10,015 nt of DNA from NCBI GenBank assembly GCA_017302775.1, contig JAFLDC010000066.1, positions 1 through 10,015 on the forward strand. Reading direction: 5' to 3'. Within the stretch, counting starts at the first letter, position 1. Each line of letters begins with the position of its first letter. The notes below the pieces were generated by a model that saw nothing but the letters and a program-made list of their open reading frames with translations, was not told the DNA's origin and searched no databases. This document shows positions 1 to 7,662 of this stretch, one piece after another. This DNA is from Sphingomonadales bacterium. Lineage in GTDB: Bacteria > Pseudomonadota > Alphaproteobacteria > Sphingomonadales > Sphingomonadaceae. The translations under genes were made by a program, and so were the position numbers.

Positions 1-420
1 ATTGTCGCAAGAGGGGGGCCGGAAGCGGAATGTCGGGCTTCCCGCTGAAATCGGTCGCAATGCGACACTTCATCCCGAGAAACGATTGTCGCGGTTTGGC
101 CCCGCTGCGTCGTCTGCTAGAATGAAAACCAACTTTTCAACCGAACCGTTGGGCATCATGCGCTTCGGTCTCATCATCATTCTCCACGGTGACGACAGAC
201 CAGAAACGCTCCGATGCCCAGATCACCCGATCTGTCTTGCGAGAGCTCTCTGGGCACAGCCCAGATTGCCAGACATGAATGCCTTCTCACCCACGCGATG
301 GCCTTGACCTTGCGTTTGAGGGGGCCGCATAGTTCAGCAAGAAGCGTTGTTGCCAGATCGGGGATGATCAAAGCTGCTGCATCGCAATACATCCGACTTT
401 GAAAGCTGGTCTGGCTTGAA
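1..420. other. Left-edge region with no supportable gene
   Basis: About 420 bp that I cannot assign to a gene. Short open frames exist on both strands, but none has a Shine-Dalgarno sequence at a good distance or a protein pattern I recognise. A weak TTGACC -35-like hexamer occurs near 304-309 with no convincing -10. The stretch may be a decayed gene or the regulatory region of the lipoprotein gene that starts at 451. No tRNA, terminator or repeat array is seen here. Confidence 0.5.
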
Positions 421-436
421 ATTGTCGGGTGACAAT
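421..436. promoter_or_regulatory. Perfect inverted repeat before the lipoprotein hydrolase gene
   Basis: ATTGTC-GGGT-GACAAT is a perfect 6-bp inverted repeat with a 4-nt spacer, ending 14 nt before the ATG at 451. As DNA it could be a dimeric repressor site. As RNA it would be a short hairpin just upstream of the weak AGGA ribosome binding site (444-447). A role in controlling the downstream gene is inference from position only. Confidence 0.4.
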
Positions 437-450
437 ATCGGATAGGAACC

Positions 451-1608
451 ATGCAAGAGAGGAAGGGCTCATTCTTGGTTGCAATCCGTCACCTGGTGGT
501 GCCGACAGCGCTTCTGCTGATGGCAGGCTGCGCCGGCGAATCCAGAGGCCTCCTGACGCAGAGCACGAAAATCGTCGATGGCAATGCGACGGTCACTTTT
601 CTTGCGATCACGACCCGCATGCCTGCGCCGGACGATCAGGTCGGGCATCTCTTTAACGGCGAACGCGAACCACCCGGCAGGCTGAATTTCTCAATTCTGA
701 CCTTGTCGCTGCCGCCGGGGCGAAAGCCCGGAGACCTTCCTGTTGACGCGTCGAATCCCGACCCGGCCAAGCACATCACCTTCGTGTCGGCGCAGCACGT
801 CGACAGCGCCGGCGCCGCCGGGTTTCTCGGCCGGGAGCTGGCGAAGCGTCCGGCTGGCGCCCGCCGCGCGCTGATCTTCACTCATGGATACAATACCCGG
901 TTCGACCGGGCAGCTGTTCGCTTCGCCCAGATCGTGAGCGACACCGGCTTCAAGGGCGTCCCGGTGCTTTTCAGCTGGCCCTCGCGGGGGAAGGTCGGGG
1001 CATATGTTTACGATCGTGATTCCGCCAATTACAGCCGCGATGCCTTTGAGAGGGCGCTCACGCTTATCGCGCATCGGCCCCGCCTTCTGGGCATGGAGGT
1101 ATTCGCCCATTCCATGGGGAACTGGTTGACGCTTGAAACGCTGCGGGGCGCGTCTATAGCTGGCAACCGCGGCATGCTTGGAAAAGTCGATACAGTCGTT
1201 CTCGCTGCTCCGGATGTCGACATGGACGTTTTCCGCACACAGGTCCGGCGCCTCGACGGTCTCCAAAGAAAGTTCGTCCTCTACGCCTCCGGGGATGACC
1301 GCGCGTTGCGGATTTCCCGCAAGCTGGCGGGAGGCAAGATTCGCGCCGGAGAACTGACGGATGTGGCCCGGTTTCGCGAACTCGGTGTGAAGGCGCAAGA
1401 CCTGACGAGTGTCGAAGGGGGCGTCGGCAAGAACCACGGCAAGGCTTTCGGCGATGCCAAGACCATTGCGGCCATCGGGGAATTGCTCAAATCCGATGAC
1501 TCGGGTGACAGTGCTTCAGAAGGCGCTGATGCTCTGGTCGAGGGGATCACCGTTCTGGGGGACGGCATGGTCCGTATCGGCCGAGCGGTTATCGGGAAGC
1601 GCGACTAG
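451..1608 (+). CDS. DUF900-type alpha/beta-hydrolase lipoprotein
   Basis: The 385-residue product is probably a secreted, lipid-anchored serine hydrolase (esterase/lipase fold). The N-terminus has basic residues, a hydrophobic stretch (about 14-25) and the lipobox LMAGC, putting the acylated cysteine at residue 27. The hydrolase domain shows HGYN at 145-148 (oxyanion-hole region), the nucleophile elbow AHSMG with Ser221, a strand ending in APDVD (253-257), a likely catalytic acid in ASGDDRAL (Asp282 or Asp283) and a C-terminal His329. This order matches the DUF900 family, whose substrates are mostly unknown. The last 40 or so residues look like a non-catalytic tail. The ATG is chosen because it starts the signal peptide; AGGA precedes it by a short spacing. 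The gene converges on the RND pump and shares no operon with it. Substrate is not inferable. Confidence 0.85.
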   Translation: MQERKGSFLVAIRHLVVPTALLLMAGCAGESRGLLTQSTKIVDGNATVTFLAITTRMPAPDDQVGHLFNGEREPPGRLNFSILTLSLPPGRKPGDLPVDASNPDPAKHITFVSAQHVDSAGAAGFLGRELAKRPAGARRALIFTHGYNTRFDRAAVRFAQIVSDTGFKGVPVLFSWPSRGKVGAYVYDRDSANYSRDAFERALTLIAHRPRLLGMEVFAHSMGNWLTLETLRGASIAGNRGMLGKVDTVVLAAPDVDMDVFRTQVRRLDGLQRKFVLYASGDDRALRISRKLAGGKIRAGELTDVARFRELGVKAQDLTSVEGGVGKNHGKAFGDAKTIAAIGELLKSDDSGDSASEGADALVEGITVLGDGMVRIGRAVIGKRD

Positions 1609-1636
1609 CCGCCCTCGCCGGCGGTTCCGGTCCGCC
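1609..1636. terminator. Weak GC hairpins between convergent genes
   Basis: The 41 bp between the hydrolase stop (1608) and the RND pump stop (1650) contain CCGCC (1609-1613) pairing with GGCGG (1620-1624). That same GGCGG can instead pair with CCGCC at 1632-1636. There is no T-run on either side, so this is at best a weak or Rho-assisted end for both transcripts. Confidence 0.25.
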
Positions 1637-1649
1637 GTCAGCAAGTCGG

Positions 1650-4600
1650 TCAGGCAGCATGAGGTCTTGAGCGCCATTCCTCGAGCCGTTGCACGATGAC
1701 GAAGATCGAGGGCACGAAGGCGACCGTCAGGATGGTCGAACCGAGCATGCCGGTCAGCACCGTGATGCCGATCGATTTTTCCGCATTGGCGCCGGCGCCG
1801 GAGGCCAGCACCAACGGCACGACCCCGAGGATGAAGGCGAACGAGGTCATCAGGATAGGCCGCAGGCGCGCGCGCGCCGCTTCCACCGCCGCCTCGGAGA
1901 TCGAACGTCCGGAATGGCGCAATTCTCGTGCGAACTCGACGATCAGGATGGCGTTCTTGCTGGAAAGCGCGATCAGCAGGATGAGGCCGATCTGCGTGTA
2001 GAGGCTGCTTGGCAGACGCAAGGCCAGCAGGATGGCCGAGGTGCCGAGGAGCGCGAGCGGAACCGAGGCGATCACAGTCACCGGGGCGAGCCAGCTTTCA
2101 TATTGGCCGCAGAGTACGAGATAGACGAGCAGCAGGCTGAGCGCATAGACGAGGTAGATCTGGTTGCCGACCGCTTTCTCCTGGAACGAGAGCGCCGACC
2201 ATTCGAAGCCTGTCCGCTCCGGCAGCGTGGCCCGCGCGATCTGTTCAAGCACCTCCGCGCCCTGGCCTGAGCTGTAGCCGCGGCCGACATTGGCGATGAC
2301 GGTCGCCGCCGGGTAGAGATTGTAGAGGCTGATCAGCGAAGGTCCCGTCTCCGGGCCGATATCGGCAATCGTTCCGAGCGGCACCATGTCGCCGGCCTTG
2401 TTGCGCACCATCATGGCCTTGAGTTGCTCCGGCGTGACGCGGGCATCGGGATCGGCCTGAACGTAGATCTGGAATATGCGGCCGAACTTGTTGAACTGGC
2501 CGACATAGGCCGAGCCGGTATAGGCGCTGAGCGCATCGAGCGCGTTTCCAAGCGGCACGCCGAGCGTTTCGGCCTTGGTGCGGTCGAAAGCCACGCTGAG
2601 CTGCGGTGCATCGGCCTTGAAGATTCCGCGCGCGACCTGGAACATGGACTGGCTTGAGGCGCGCTCCACGATCCCGTCGGCAAGCCGGGCGAGCTTGCCG
2701 TAATCGGCGCTGCCATCGCGAAGTTCGACCTTCATGGTCGCGCCGGCAGCATTTCCGATGCCCTGGATCGGTGGCGGCGGCAGAACCATCGCCACGCCAT
2801 CGTCGAGGTTGCGCAGGGTCGCGCTGAGAGACCTGTAGAAACCGAGCAGGTCCTGACCTTCGCCGCGCTGGTCCCAATCCTTCAGGATGATGTAGGCGAC
2901 GCCGGAATTCGCGGCGCTGGCATTGTCGTTGAGCGGCGACAGGCCGGCGATCGTCACCACGCGCTCGACCCCGGGAACGGCGCGCGCGCGGTCGGACACC
3001 ACGTCGAGAGCCTTTGTCGTCCTTTCGAGCGCGGCGCCCTCGGGCAATTGCACGGCGGCGACGAAATATCCCTGATCCTCGATCGGGATGAAAGAGGTCG
3101 GCACGCGTGAAAGAGACCAGAGAGCGAGCACCACGAGACCAGCCGCCAGCAGCGTCATCAGACCGCTCGCCCTGACCATGCGGGCGATGAGCGCGACATA
3201 CCAAGCTTCGAAGCGCTCGTAGATACGGTTGAAGCCGCGATAGAACGCGTTGCGCTCGGCCGGAGGCGTCGAATGCCGCAGCCAGAGCGCGCATTGCGCG
3301 GGCTTGAGCGTCAGGGCGTTGATGGCACTGATGAGCGCGGTCGCGGCGATCACCAGTGCGAACTGCCGGTACATCTCGCCCGAAAGGCCCGGCAGGAACG
3401 CGGCGGGTACGAACACGGCCATGAGCACGAGCGTGATGCCAATAATCGGCCCGAGTAACTCGCTCATGGCCTTGGCTGTGGCGTCGCGGGCACTCATGCC
3501 CTGTTCGATGTACTTCGCCGCGCCCTCGACTACGACGATGGCGTCGTCGACGACGATGCCGATCGCGAGCACGATCGCGAACAACGTCGTGAGGTTGACC
3601 GTGAATCCGAGCGCCCACATGGCCGCGAAGGCGCCGACGATGGTCACGGGCACGGTCGTCGCCGGCACCAGCGTCGCGCGCCAGTCCTGCAGGAAGAGCA
3701 GGATAACGACCAGAACCAGCAGGGCGGCCTCGATCAGCGTCTTGTAGACCTCGTGGATCGAAGCCTTGACGAATTTTGTCGTATCGAACGGCACCGACCA
3801 GGTCATGCCCTGAGGGAACGCGACCGCGAGTTCCTTCATACGCGCACCGACGCGTGTTGCGACATCAAGCGCGTTCGCCTCGGGCAGCTGGAAGATGGCG
3901 AGGCCCGCCGCCGGCTTACCGTCCAGCTTGAAGGTCTGGCCATATTGCTGGGCGCCGAGCTCGACCCGCCCCACATCCTTGACCCGCGTGGCACGCCCGC
4001 CCGAAGCGCCATCCCCCTTCACGATGATGTTCTCGAAATCGATCGCCTCGATCAGCTTGCTGTCCACGTCGAGGGCATATTGGAAGCTTTGACCCGCCGG
4101 GGCCGGCGGAGCGCCGAGTTGGCCCGCATTCGTCGACCGGCTTTGCAGGTTGATGGCATTGATGACATCCGAGGGCACGAGCTTGCGAGCCTGCAATTTC
4201 TGCGGATCGAGCCAGACCCGCATCGCGTACTGGCCGGCGCCGAACACGCCGACATTGCCGACGCCATCAATGCGCGCGATTTCGTCAACCAGATTGATGG
4301 TTGCGTAGTTGGACAGGAACAGGCTGTCCTGGCGCGGATCGCTGCTCGTGAGCGTGACGATCTCAAGGATCGAGGTCGAACGCTTGGCCGTCTGGACGCC
4401 CTGCGACTGAACGACCTGCGGCAATTGCGAAAGCGCACTCGAAACGCGGTTCTGGACGAGGATCTGCGCCTTGTCGGGATCGGTGCCGATCTTGAACGTC
4501 ACTGTCAGCGTATAATTGCCGTCGCTGGTGGACATCGATGACATGTAGATCATGCCTTCGACACCATTGACCTTCTGCTCGATCGGCAGCGCCACGTCGC

Positions 4601-4778
4601 GGATCATGGTCTTCGCAGTGGCACCAGGATAGCGGGCGGTCACCTGAACGGTGGGCGGCACGACATTGGGATATTGCGACACTGGCAACCGTTGCAAGGC
4701 CACGATGCCGATGACGATGGTGAGAATCGCGATGACATTCGCCAGAACCGGGCGATCGATGAAATACCTGGCGATCAT
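1650..4778 (-). CDS. RND efflux pump, inner-membrane permease (HAE1 family)
   Basis: Proton-driven tripartite efflux transporter of 1042 residues, the usual length for AcrB/MexB/MexF-type pumps. It opens with the family start MIARYFIDRPVLANVIAI (TM1) and the porter-domain motif NGVEGMIYMSS (71-81). TM4 carries the proton-relay pair Asp411-Asp412 in IGIVVDDAIVVVE, and TM10 carries Lys941 in LSSKNAILIVEFA. These correspond to AcrB D407/D408 and K940. Arg973 in LRPILMT is also conserved. Two large periplasmic porter loops lie at about 35-340 and 560-870. The protein therefore looks intact and active. By eye it resembles MexF/OqxB/BepE-like members, but substrate range (antibiotics, solvents, plant phenolics) cannot be read from sequence. 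The start overlaps the adaptor stop by 4 nt (ATGA), implying coupled translation; no strong ribosome binding site of its own is seen. Confidence 0.96.
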   Translation of the reverse strand: MIARYFIDRPVLANVIAILTIVIGIVALQRLPVSQYPNVVPPTVQVTARYPGATAKTMIRDVALPIEQKVNGVEGMIYMSSMSTSDGNYTLTVTFKIGTDPDKAQILVQNRVSSALSQLPQVVQSQGVQTAKRSTSILEIVTLTSSDPRQDSLFLSNYATINLVDEIARIDGVGNVGVFGAGQYAMRVWLDPQKLQARKLVPSDVINAINLQSRSTNAGQLGAPPAPAGQSFQYALDVDSKLIEAIDFENIIVKGDGASGGRATRVKDVGRVELGAQQYGQTFKLDGKPAAGLAIFQLPEANALDVATRVGARMKELAVAFPQGMTWSVPFDTTKFVKASIHEVYKTLIEAALLVLVVILLFLQDWRATLVPATTVPVTIVGAFAAMWALGFTVNLTTLFAIVLAIGIVVDDAIVVVEGAAKYIEQGMSARDATAKAMSELLGPIIGITLVLMAVFVPAAFLPGLSGEMYRQFALVIAATALISAINALTLKPAQCALWLRHSTPPAERNAFYRGFNRIYERFEAWYVALIARMVRASGLMTLLAAGLVVLALWSLSRVPTSFIPIEDQGYFVAAVQLPEGAALERTTKALDVVSDRARAVPGVERVVTIAGLSPLNDNASAANSGVAYIILKDWDQRGEGQDLLGFYRSLSATLRNLDDGVAMVLPPPPIQGIGNAAGATMKVELRDGSADYGKLARLADGIVERASSQSMFQVARGIFKADAPQLSVAFDRTKAETLGVPLGNALDALSAYTGSAYVGQFNKFGRIFQIYVQADPDARVTPEQLKAMMVRNKAGDMVPLGTIADIGPETGPSLISLYNLYPAATVIANVGRGYSSGQGAEVLEQIARATLPERTGFEWSALSFQEKAVGNQIYLVYALSLLLVYLVLCGQYESWLAPVTVIASVPLALLGTSAILLALRLPSSLYTQIGLILLIALSSKNAILIVEFARELRHSGRSISEAAVEAARARLRPILMTSFAFILGVVPLVLASGAGANAEKSIGITVLTGMLGSTILTVAFVPSIFVIVQRLEEWRSRPHAA

Positions 4779-5968
4779 GGCCGGGCCTGAAGCCTGTCCG
4801 TGTTCCGGGACGGTGCTTGGGCTGTCGCCGTCACCTCGATGGGCTTGACCCTGGCGCCGGGCGTCGCGCGCTGCGCCCCGGTGATCACGACGCGCTCGCC
4901 GGGTTTGAGCCCCTTGGTGATCATGCGTTGACCCCCATCGATCAGATCTCCGGTTTCGACAGGACGCTGGGCGACGACATCCCTGTCATCGACCACGAGC
5001 AGATACCGCCCCTGCTGATCATTGCCGAGCGCGGCATCCGGCACCAGCAGCGCCTCGACATCGCGGAGGACAGGCACGCGCACGCGGACGAACAGGCCGG
5101 GAACCAACGCCGCATCCTTGTTCTCCAGAAGGGCCCGGACGACCAGCGTGCCGGTCGTCGCGTCAAGATCGGGCGAAACGTAGTCGATCTGCCCCGCATG
5201 CGGAAAGCCTGTTTCGCCCTGCACGCCGATCTCGACCGGCACCGGCTCGATGTCCCTGATCGTGAGCCCCGCAGCCCCAAGGCGCCGGCGCGCGAGAATG
5301 GCCTGCGCCTCGCTGATGCTGAACGAGACATAGATCGGCGAGGTCTGGTAGATGGTAGCGAGTTTGGTCACCCCACCTGTTCCCACGAGCGAGCCCTGAT
5401 CCGCCTGACGTGCCGAGACCACACCGTCGAACGGCGCTCTTATTTCGGTATAGGCGAGGTTGATCTCGGCCTGCCGCACCTGCCCCTTGGCCTGTTCCAG
5501 GGCTGCGGCAGCGGAATCGCGTTTGGCGCGCGCATCATCGAAGCGCGCCTCCGTCGTCACCTGACGCTGCGCGAGGGCGGATTGGCGCGCCAGTTCCGCT
5601 TCAGCCTGTGCGAGGAGCGCCTCCTGCTGAGCCACTGCCGATCTCGCGATCGCGAGGCTCGTTTCGTAGGGAGCGCGCTCGATCCGGAAAAGCAGCCGGT
5701 CCTTCTCAACCTTCTCGCCGTCCGAATAGGCGATTTCTCCGAGAAAACCCTGCACGCGCGCCACAAGGTCAACCCTCTTCGTGGCTTGCGTCGTCCCCGT
5801 GAACTCTCGGTAGATCGTGACCTTGCGGAGGCCGGGCTTGAGCACGCCGACCTCGGCAGGTGGAGGAGGCTGGTAGGTGTTGCTATCGCCACATCCGCCG
5901 ACGGCCAGGCACAAGGCTGTCATGCAAAAGAGCAAATATATCCGTACGCTACGCTTTTCCTGAAACAT
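4775..5968 (-). CDS. RND efflux periplasmic adaptor lipoprotein (membrane fusion protein)
   Basis: The 397-residue AcrA/MexE-type adaptor bridges the pump to an outer-membrane channel. The signal sequence ends in the lipobox LAVGGC, with acylated Cys26, so the protein is anchored in a membrane by lipid. Domains follow the family order: first lipoyl half (about 66-98, with ARVQGFLGEIAYSDGEKVEK), an Ala/Gln/Glu-rich alpha-helical hairpin (about 100-168), second lipoyl half (about 170-196, TEIRAPFDGVVSARQADQGSLV), beta-barrel (about 205-300) and membrane-proximal domain (about 300-380, with GLKPGERVVITGAQRATPGARVKP). The start is supported by AAGGTG at 5974-5979, 5 nt upstream of ATG. It is the first gene of a two-gene operon with the pump. 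No outer-membrane factor or TetR/LysR regulator gene lies next to it, so the channel must be borrowed from elsewhere. Confidence 0.95.
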   Translation of the reverse strand: MFQEKRSVRIYLLFCMTALCLAVGGCGDSNTYQPPPPAEVGVLKPGLRKVTIYREFTGTTQATKRVDLVARVQGFLGEIAYSDGEKVEKDRLLFRIERAPYETSLAIARSAVAQQEALLAQAEAELARQSALAQRQVTTEARFDDARAKRDSAAAALEQAKGQVRQAEINLAYTEIRAPFDGVVSARQADQGSLVGTGGVTKLATIYQTSPIYVSFSISEAQAILARRRLGAAGLTIRDIEPVPVEIGVQGETGFPHAGQIDYVSPDLDATTGTLVVRALLENKDAALVPGLFVRVRVPVLRDVEALLVPDAALGNDQQGRYLLVVDDRDVVAQRPVETGDLIDGGQRMITKGLKPGERVVITGAQRATPGARVKPIEVTATAQAPSRNTDRLQARP

Positions 5969-5973
5969 CTTCG

Positions 5974-6044
5974 CACCTTATGAAATGCGTGCATCGGGCT
6001 CTTCGCAACATATCCAAGGTGATTTCCCCGCACCGATCTGTCAA
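5974..6044 (-). promoter_or_regulatory. Leader of the RND operon with a -35-like element
   Basis: On the - strand a perfect TTGACA lies at 6039-6044. A -10 box at normal spacing is poor (CACCTT at 6016-6021), while GATATG at 6009-6014 is too far away (24 bp). The AAGGTG ribosome binding site of the adaptor is at 5974-5979. I regard the promoter assignment as tentative. Confidence 0.3.
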
Positions 6045-6265
6045 TTGCTTCGCCATTCCCGAAATGCTCTAGCCACCTTTGAGCGTACCCTCGGTCAGGT
6101 GGAAGGAACCGGAATGTCGGCTTCGAGCGAGATCAGGTTCAACGACAATAATGGGGGCGCAAAGCCGTTTCTCTCGGGAGTTCGGCGCCACCGTCGGCTT
6201 TCGGGTGGATGGGAAGCTTGCTTAAGCGTCCGACATGGCGGCGCGAGTCTGCCTAGGATAAATGC
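6045..6265. other. Intergenic stretch upstream of the RND operon
   Basis: Roughly 220 bp between the RND operon leader and the hairpin that follows the recombinase gene. Short + strand open frames exist, but none has family resemblance or a convincing ribosome binding site. No clear palindromic operator was found. A regulator gene would often sit here in an RND locus; none is present. Confidence 0.4.
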
Positions 6266-6295
6266 GGCCCGGCCACCGTAACAGATGGCCGGGCC
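6266..6295. terminator. Perfect 10-bp hairpin after the recombinase gene
   Basis: GGCCCGGCCA (6266-6275) and TGGCCGGGCC (6286-6295) are perfect inverted repeats with a 10-nt loop, 9 nt beyond the recombinase stop. The T-tail is short: TTT on the + strand side and GCATTTA on the - strand side. A transcription terminator for the antitoxin-toxin-recombinase transcript is likely. A recombinase binding site is a less likely alternative. Confidence 0.65.
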
Positions 6296-6304
6296 TTTGA
6301 CTGA

Positions 6305-6937
6305 TCAGACATCCGTTCCCTCGGCGAGCATCAATGCGTCTTCGACATCAACACCAAGATATCGCACGGTGGTTTCGATCTTGGTATGACCCAACAGGAT
6401 TTGCACGGCACGCAGGTTGCCGGTCTTTCTGTAAATCAGCGCGGCCTTGGTTCGGCGCAGGGAATGCGTGCCGTAATCTTCCTTCGGCAATCCTGCCGCC
6501 ACCGTCCACTCATCGACCAAACGCGCATATTGCCGGGTGCTGAGGTGTTCAGATTTGTTGCAGCGGCTGGGAAATACGAAATCATCCAATGTGCCGCCGC
6601 GTCTTGTGAGCCACGCGATCAGGCTCGATCTGGCTGGTTCCATGATCTCGAACTGAACCGGCTTGCCGGTCTTCTGCTGGACCACGACAGCGCGCTGCTT
6701 CACCTGACCGCCGCTGATCAAATCGCCGATCCGTAGCTTGACGACATCACAGCCACGAAGCTTGCTGTCGATGGCCAGATCGAGAAGTGCCCGATCCCGT
6801 ACTCGGTGTTCGTGATCGAGGAAGAACCGCATCGCCCAGACCTCCTTCTGCTTGAAGGCCTTCTTCGCACCAACCAGCTTTCCGGCATTCCATGGCCGTT
6901 GGTCGTCATATCTTGGATCATATTGTGCGCGTCCCAC
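6305..6937 (-). CDS. Short tyrosine recombinase (catalytic domain only)
   Basis: Site-specific DNA recombinase of the phage-integrase superfamily, 210 residues from the chosen start. Numbering from an upstream ATG (6964), the full catalytic set is visible: Arg70 in KLRG, Lys98 in QKTGK, His167 and Arg170 in THSLRR, His193 in LLGH, and the nucleophile Tyr202 in TVRYLG. I prefer the GTG at 6937 (residue 10 in that numbering) because AAGGAG (6945-6950) sits 7 nt before it. The ATG at 6964 lacks a ribosome binding site and would add an odd Arg-rich MVRRRRR tail. At about 210 residues it lacks a full N-terminal core-binding domain, resembling the FimB/FimE size class rather than the 300-400-residue integrases. 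It lies 48 nt after the toxin gene on the same strand, so co-transcription is likely. Whether it integrates, inverts or resolves DNA cannot be told. Confidence 0.88.
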   Translation of the reverse strand: MGRAQYDPRYDDQRPWNAGKLVGAKKAFKQKEVWAMRFFLDHEHRVRDRALLDLAIDSKLRGCDVVKLRIGDLISGGQVKQRAVVVQQKTGKPVQFEIMEPARSSLIAWLTRRGGTLDDFVFPSRCNKSEHLSTRQYARLVDEWTVAAGLPKEDYGTHSLRRTKAALIYRKTGNLRAVQILLGHTKIETTVRYLGVDVEDALMLAEGTDV

Positions 6938-6944
6938 GATCGTT

Positions 6945-6950
6945 CTCCTT
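6945..6950 (-). promoter_or_regulatory. Ribosome binding site deciding the recombinase start
   Basis: AAGGAG on the - strand, 7 nt before the GTG at 6937, is a full Shine-Dalgarno match. It lies inside the reading frame opened by the upstream ATG (6964), so that ATG is probably not the true start. Confidence 0.75.
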
Positions 6951-6985
6951 CTTCGCCGAACCATTCGGCGTGGAGAATGGACGCC

Positions 6986-7411
6986 TCAACCTTGCATCGC
7001 GGTCCAGGGATTGATCACGATCAGGCCGGCAGCACGGAATGCGCTGGTGTCCCGTGAAGCGACGGCAAACTCATGCGCAGCAGCGATAGCGGCAATGTAG
7101 CCGTCGGGCGTGGGGAAACCCTTGGCGGCCATGCGCGCCTTGACGGCAAGTTCGGCATAGCGCCGCGCTGCGTTGGTATCGAAGGGCAGGATACGCGCCC
7201 CGAACAGGTCCATAACACCGTTGAGCGCAGCTGCCAGATTGTCCTTGCGTTTGCCCATCGGCAATGCGCCGATGCCAAACAAGAGCTCAGCCACGGTGAC
7301 GCTGGATAGGAACAGTGTCTCAGCCGACTGTGCATCGAGCCAATCACGAACGGACGAGTGCGGTTCGGGCTTCATCGCCTCGGAGACGACATTTGTGTCG
7401 AGCAGGATCAT
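6986..7411 (-). CDS. vapC: PIN-domain toxin, VapC/FitB-like ribonuclease
   Basis: Toxin of a type II toxin-antitoxin pair, 141 residues, the normal length for this family. PIN-domain ribonucleases of this type cleave RNA (often tRNA or rRNA) using Mg2+. The four acidic active-site residues are all present: Asp5 in LLDTNVVSE, Glu42 in VTVAELLFGI, Asp103 in PTPDGYIAAIA and Asp121 in ASRDTSAF. This pattern resembles FitB and close VapC proteins. The ATG overlaps the antitoxin stop by one base (TGATG at 7409-7413). With no strong ribosome binding site of its own, translation is probably coupled to the antitoxin. The recombinase gene follows 48 nt downstream. The toxin looks intact. The RNA target cannot be predicted. 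Confidence 0.93.
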   Translation of the reverse strand: MILLDTNVVSEAMKPEPHSSVRDWLDAQSAETLFLSSVTVAELLFGIGALPMGKRKDNLAAALNGVMDLFGARILPFDTNAARRYAELAVKARMAAKGFPTPDGYIAAIAAAHEFAVASRDTSAFRAAGLIVINPWTAMQG

Positions 7412-7662
7412 CAGAATTGCATCGGTTCTGCAGGACGAGCGTCAGAAACGTGTTCGAGTGCTTCGACATCAGCATTGGTGAGGCCGATTTTCCGGCTCAT
7501 CTGCGACAAAGCGGTGCCTAGGCGAACCCGGCCTTCCGGACGAACGGTGGCCTCCAGAATGGCGCGCATTTCGGCTTCCGCGCTGCGATTGTGCTGTGCC
7601 GCGCGAACTTTTAAGGCACGATGCGCCTCGTCGGAGAGATTGCGGATAGTGACAGCGGCCAT
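7411..7662 (-). CDS. vapB: Ribbon-helix-helix antitoxin, FitA/VapB-like
   Basis: Antitoxin partner of the PIN toxin, 83 residues. Residues 3-41 (VTIRNLSDEAHRALKVRAAQ, then an SAEAEMRAIL helix) match the FitA-like ribbon-helix-helix fold. The N-terminal beta strand reads operator DNA as a dimer. The charged C-terminal part (about 50-83) should wrap and inhibit the toxin. As in the family, the antitoxin gene comes first and should autoregulate the operon. GAGG at 7671-7674 lies 8 nt before the ATG. A consensus promoter and two pairs of direct repeats lie immediately upstream. Confidence 0.92.
   Translation of the reverse strand: MAAVTIRNLSDEAHRALKVRAAQHNRSAEAEMRAILEATVRPEGRVRLGTALSQMSRKIGLTNADVEALEHVSDARPAEPMQF

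Noticed and set aside
177..452. 91-codon open frame on the - strand in the left edge region
   Set aside because: No ribosome binding site, no recognisable family pattern, and it overlaps the palindrome and the upstream region of the hydrolase gene.
2245..3618. Long Arg-rich open frame inside the RND pump gene
   Set aside because: It is a shifted frame of a clearly conserved pump; the Arg/Ala-rich, low-hydrophobic composition is typical of high-GC out-of-frame translation.
4817..5983. Long + strand open frame opposite the adaptor gene
   Set aside because: Antisense to a well-conserved membrane fusion protein; Asp/Arg/His-rich composition and no family resemblance.
26..6120. 11-bp direct repeat CGGAATGTCGG at 26-36 and 6110-6120, flanking the hydrolase and RND genes
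   Set aside because: Matches of this length are expected several times by chance in 10 kb of GC-rich DNA, and no longer homology surrounds them.
5985..6281. Small + strand frame upstream of the RND operon
   Set aside because: No ribosome binding site at its start and no conserved pattern; an internal ATG at 6114 has a GGAAGGAA-like stretch before it, but its product looks random and runs into the hairpin at 6266.
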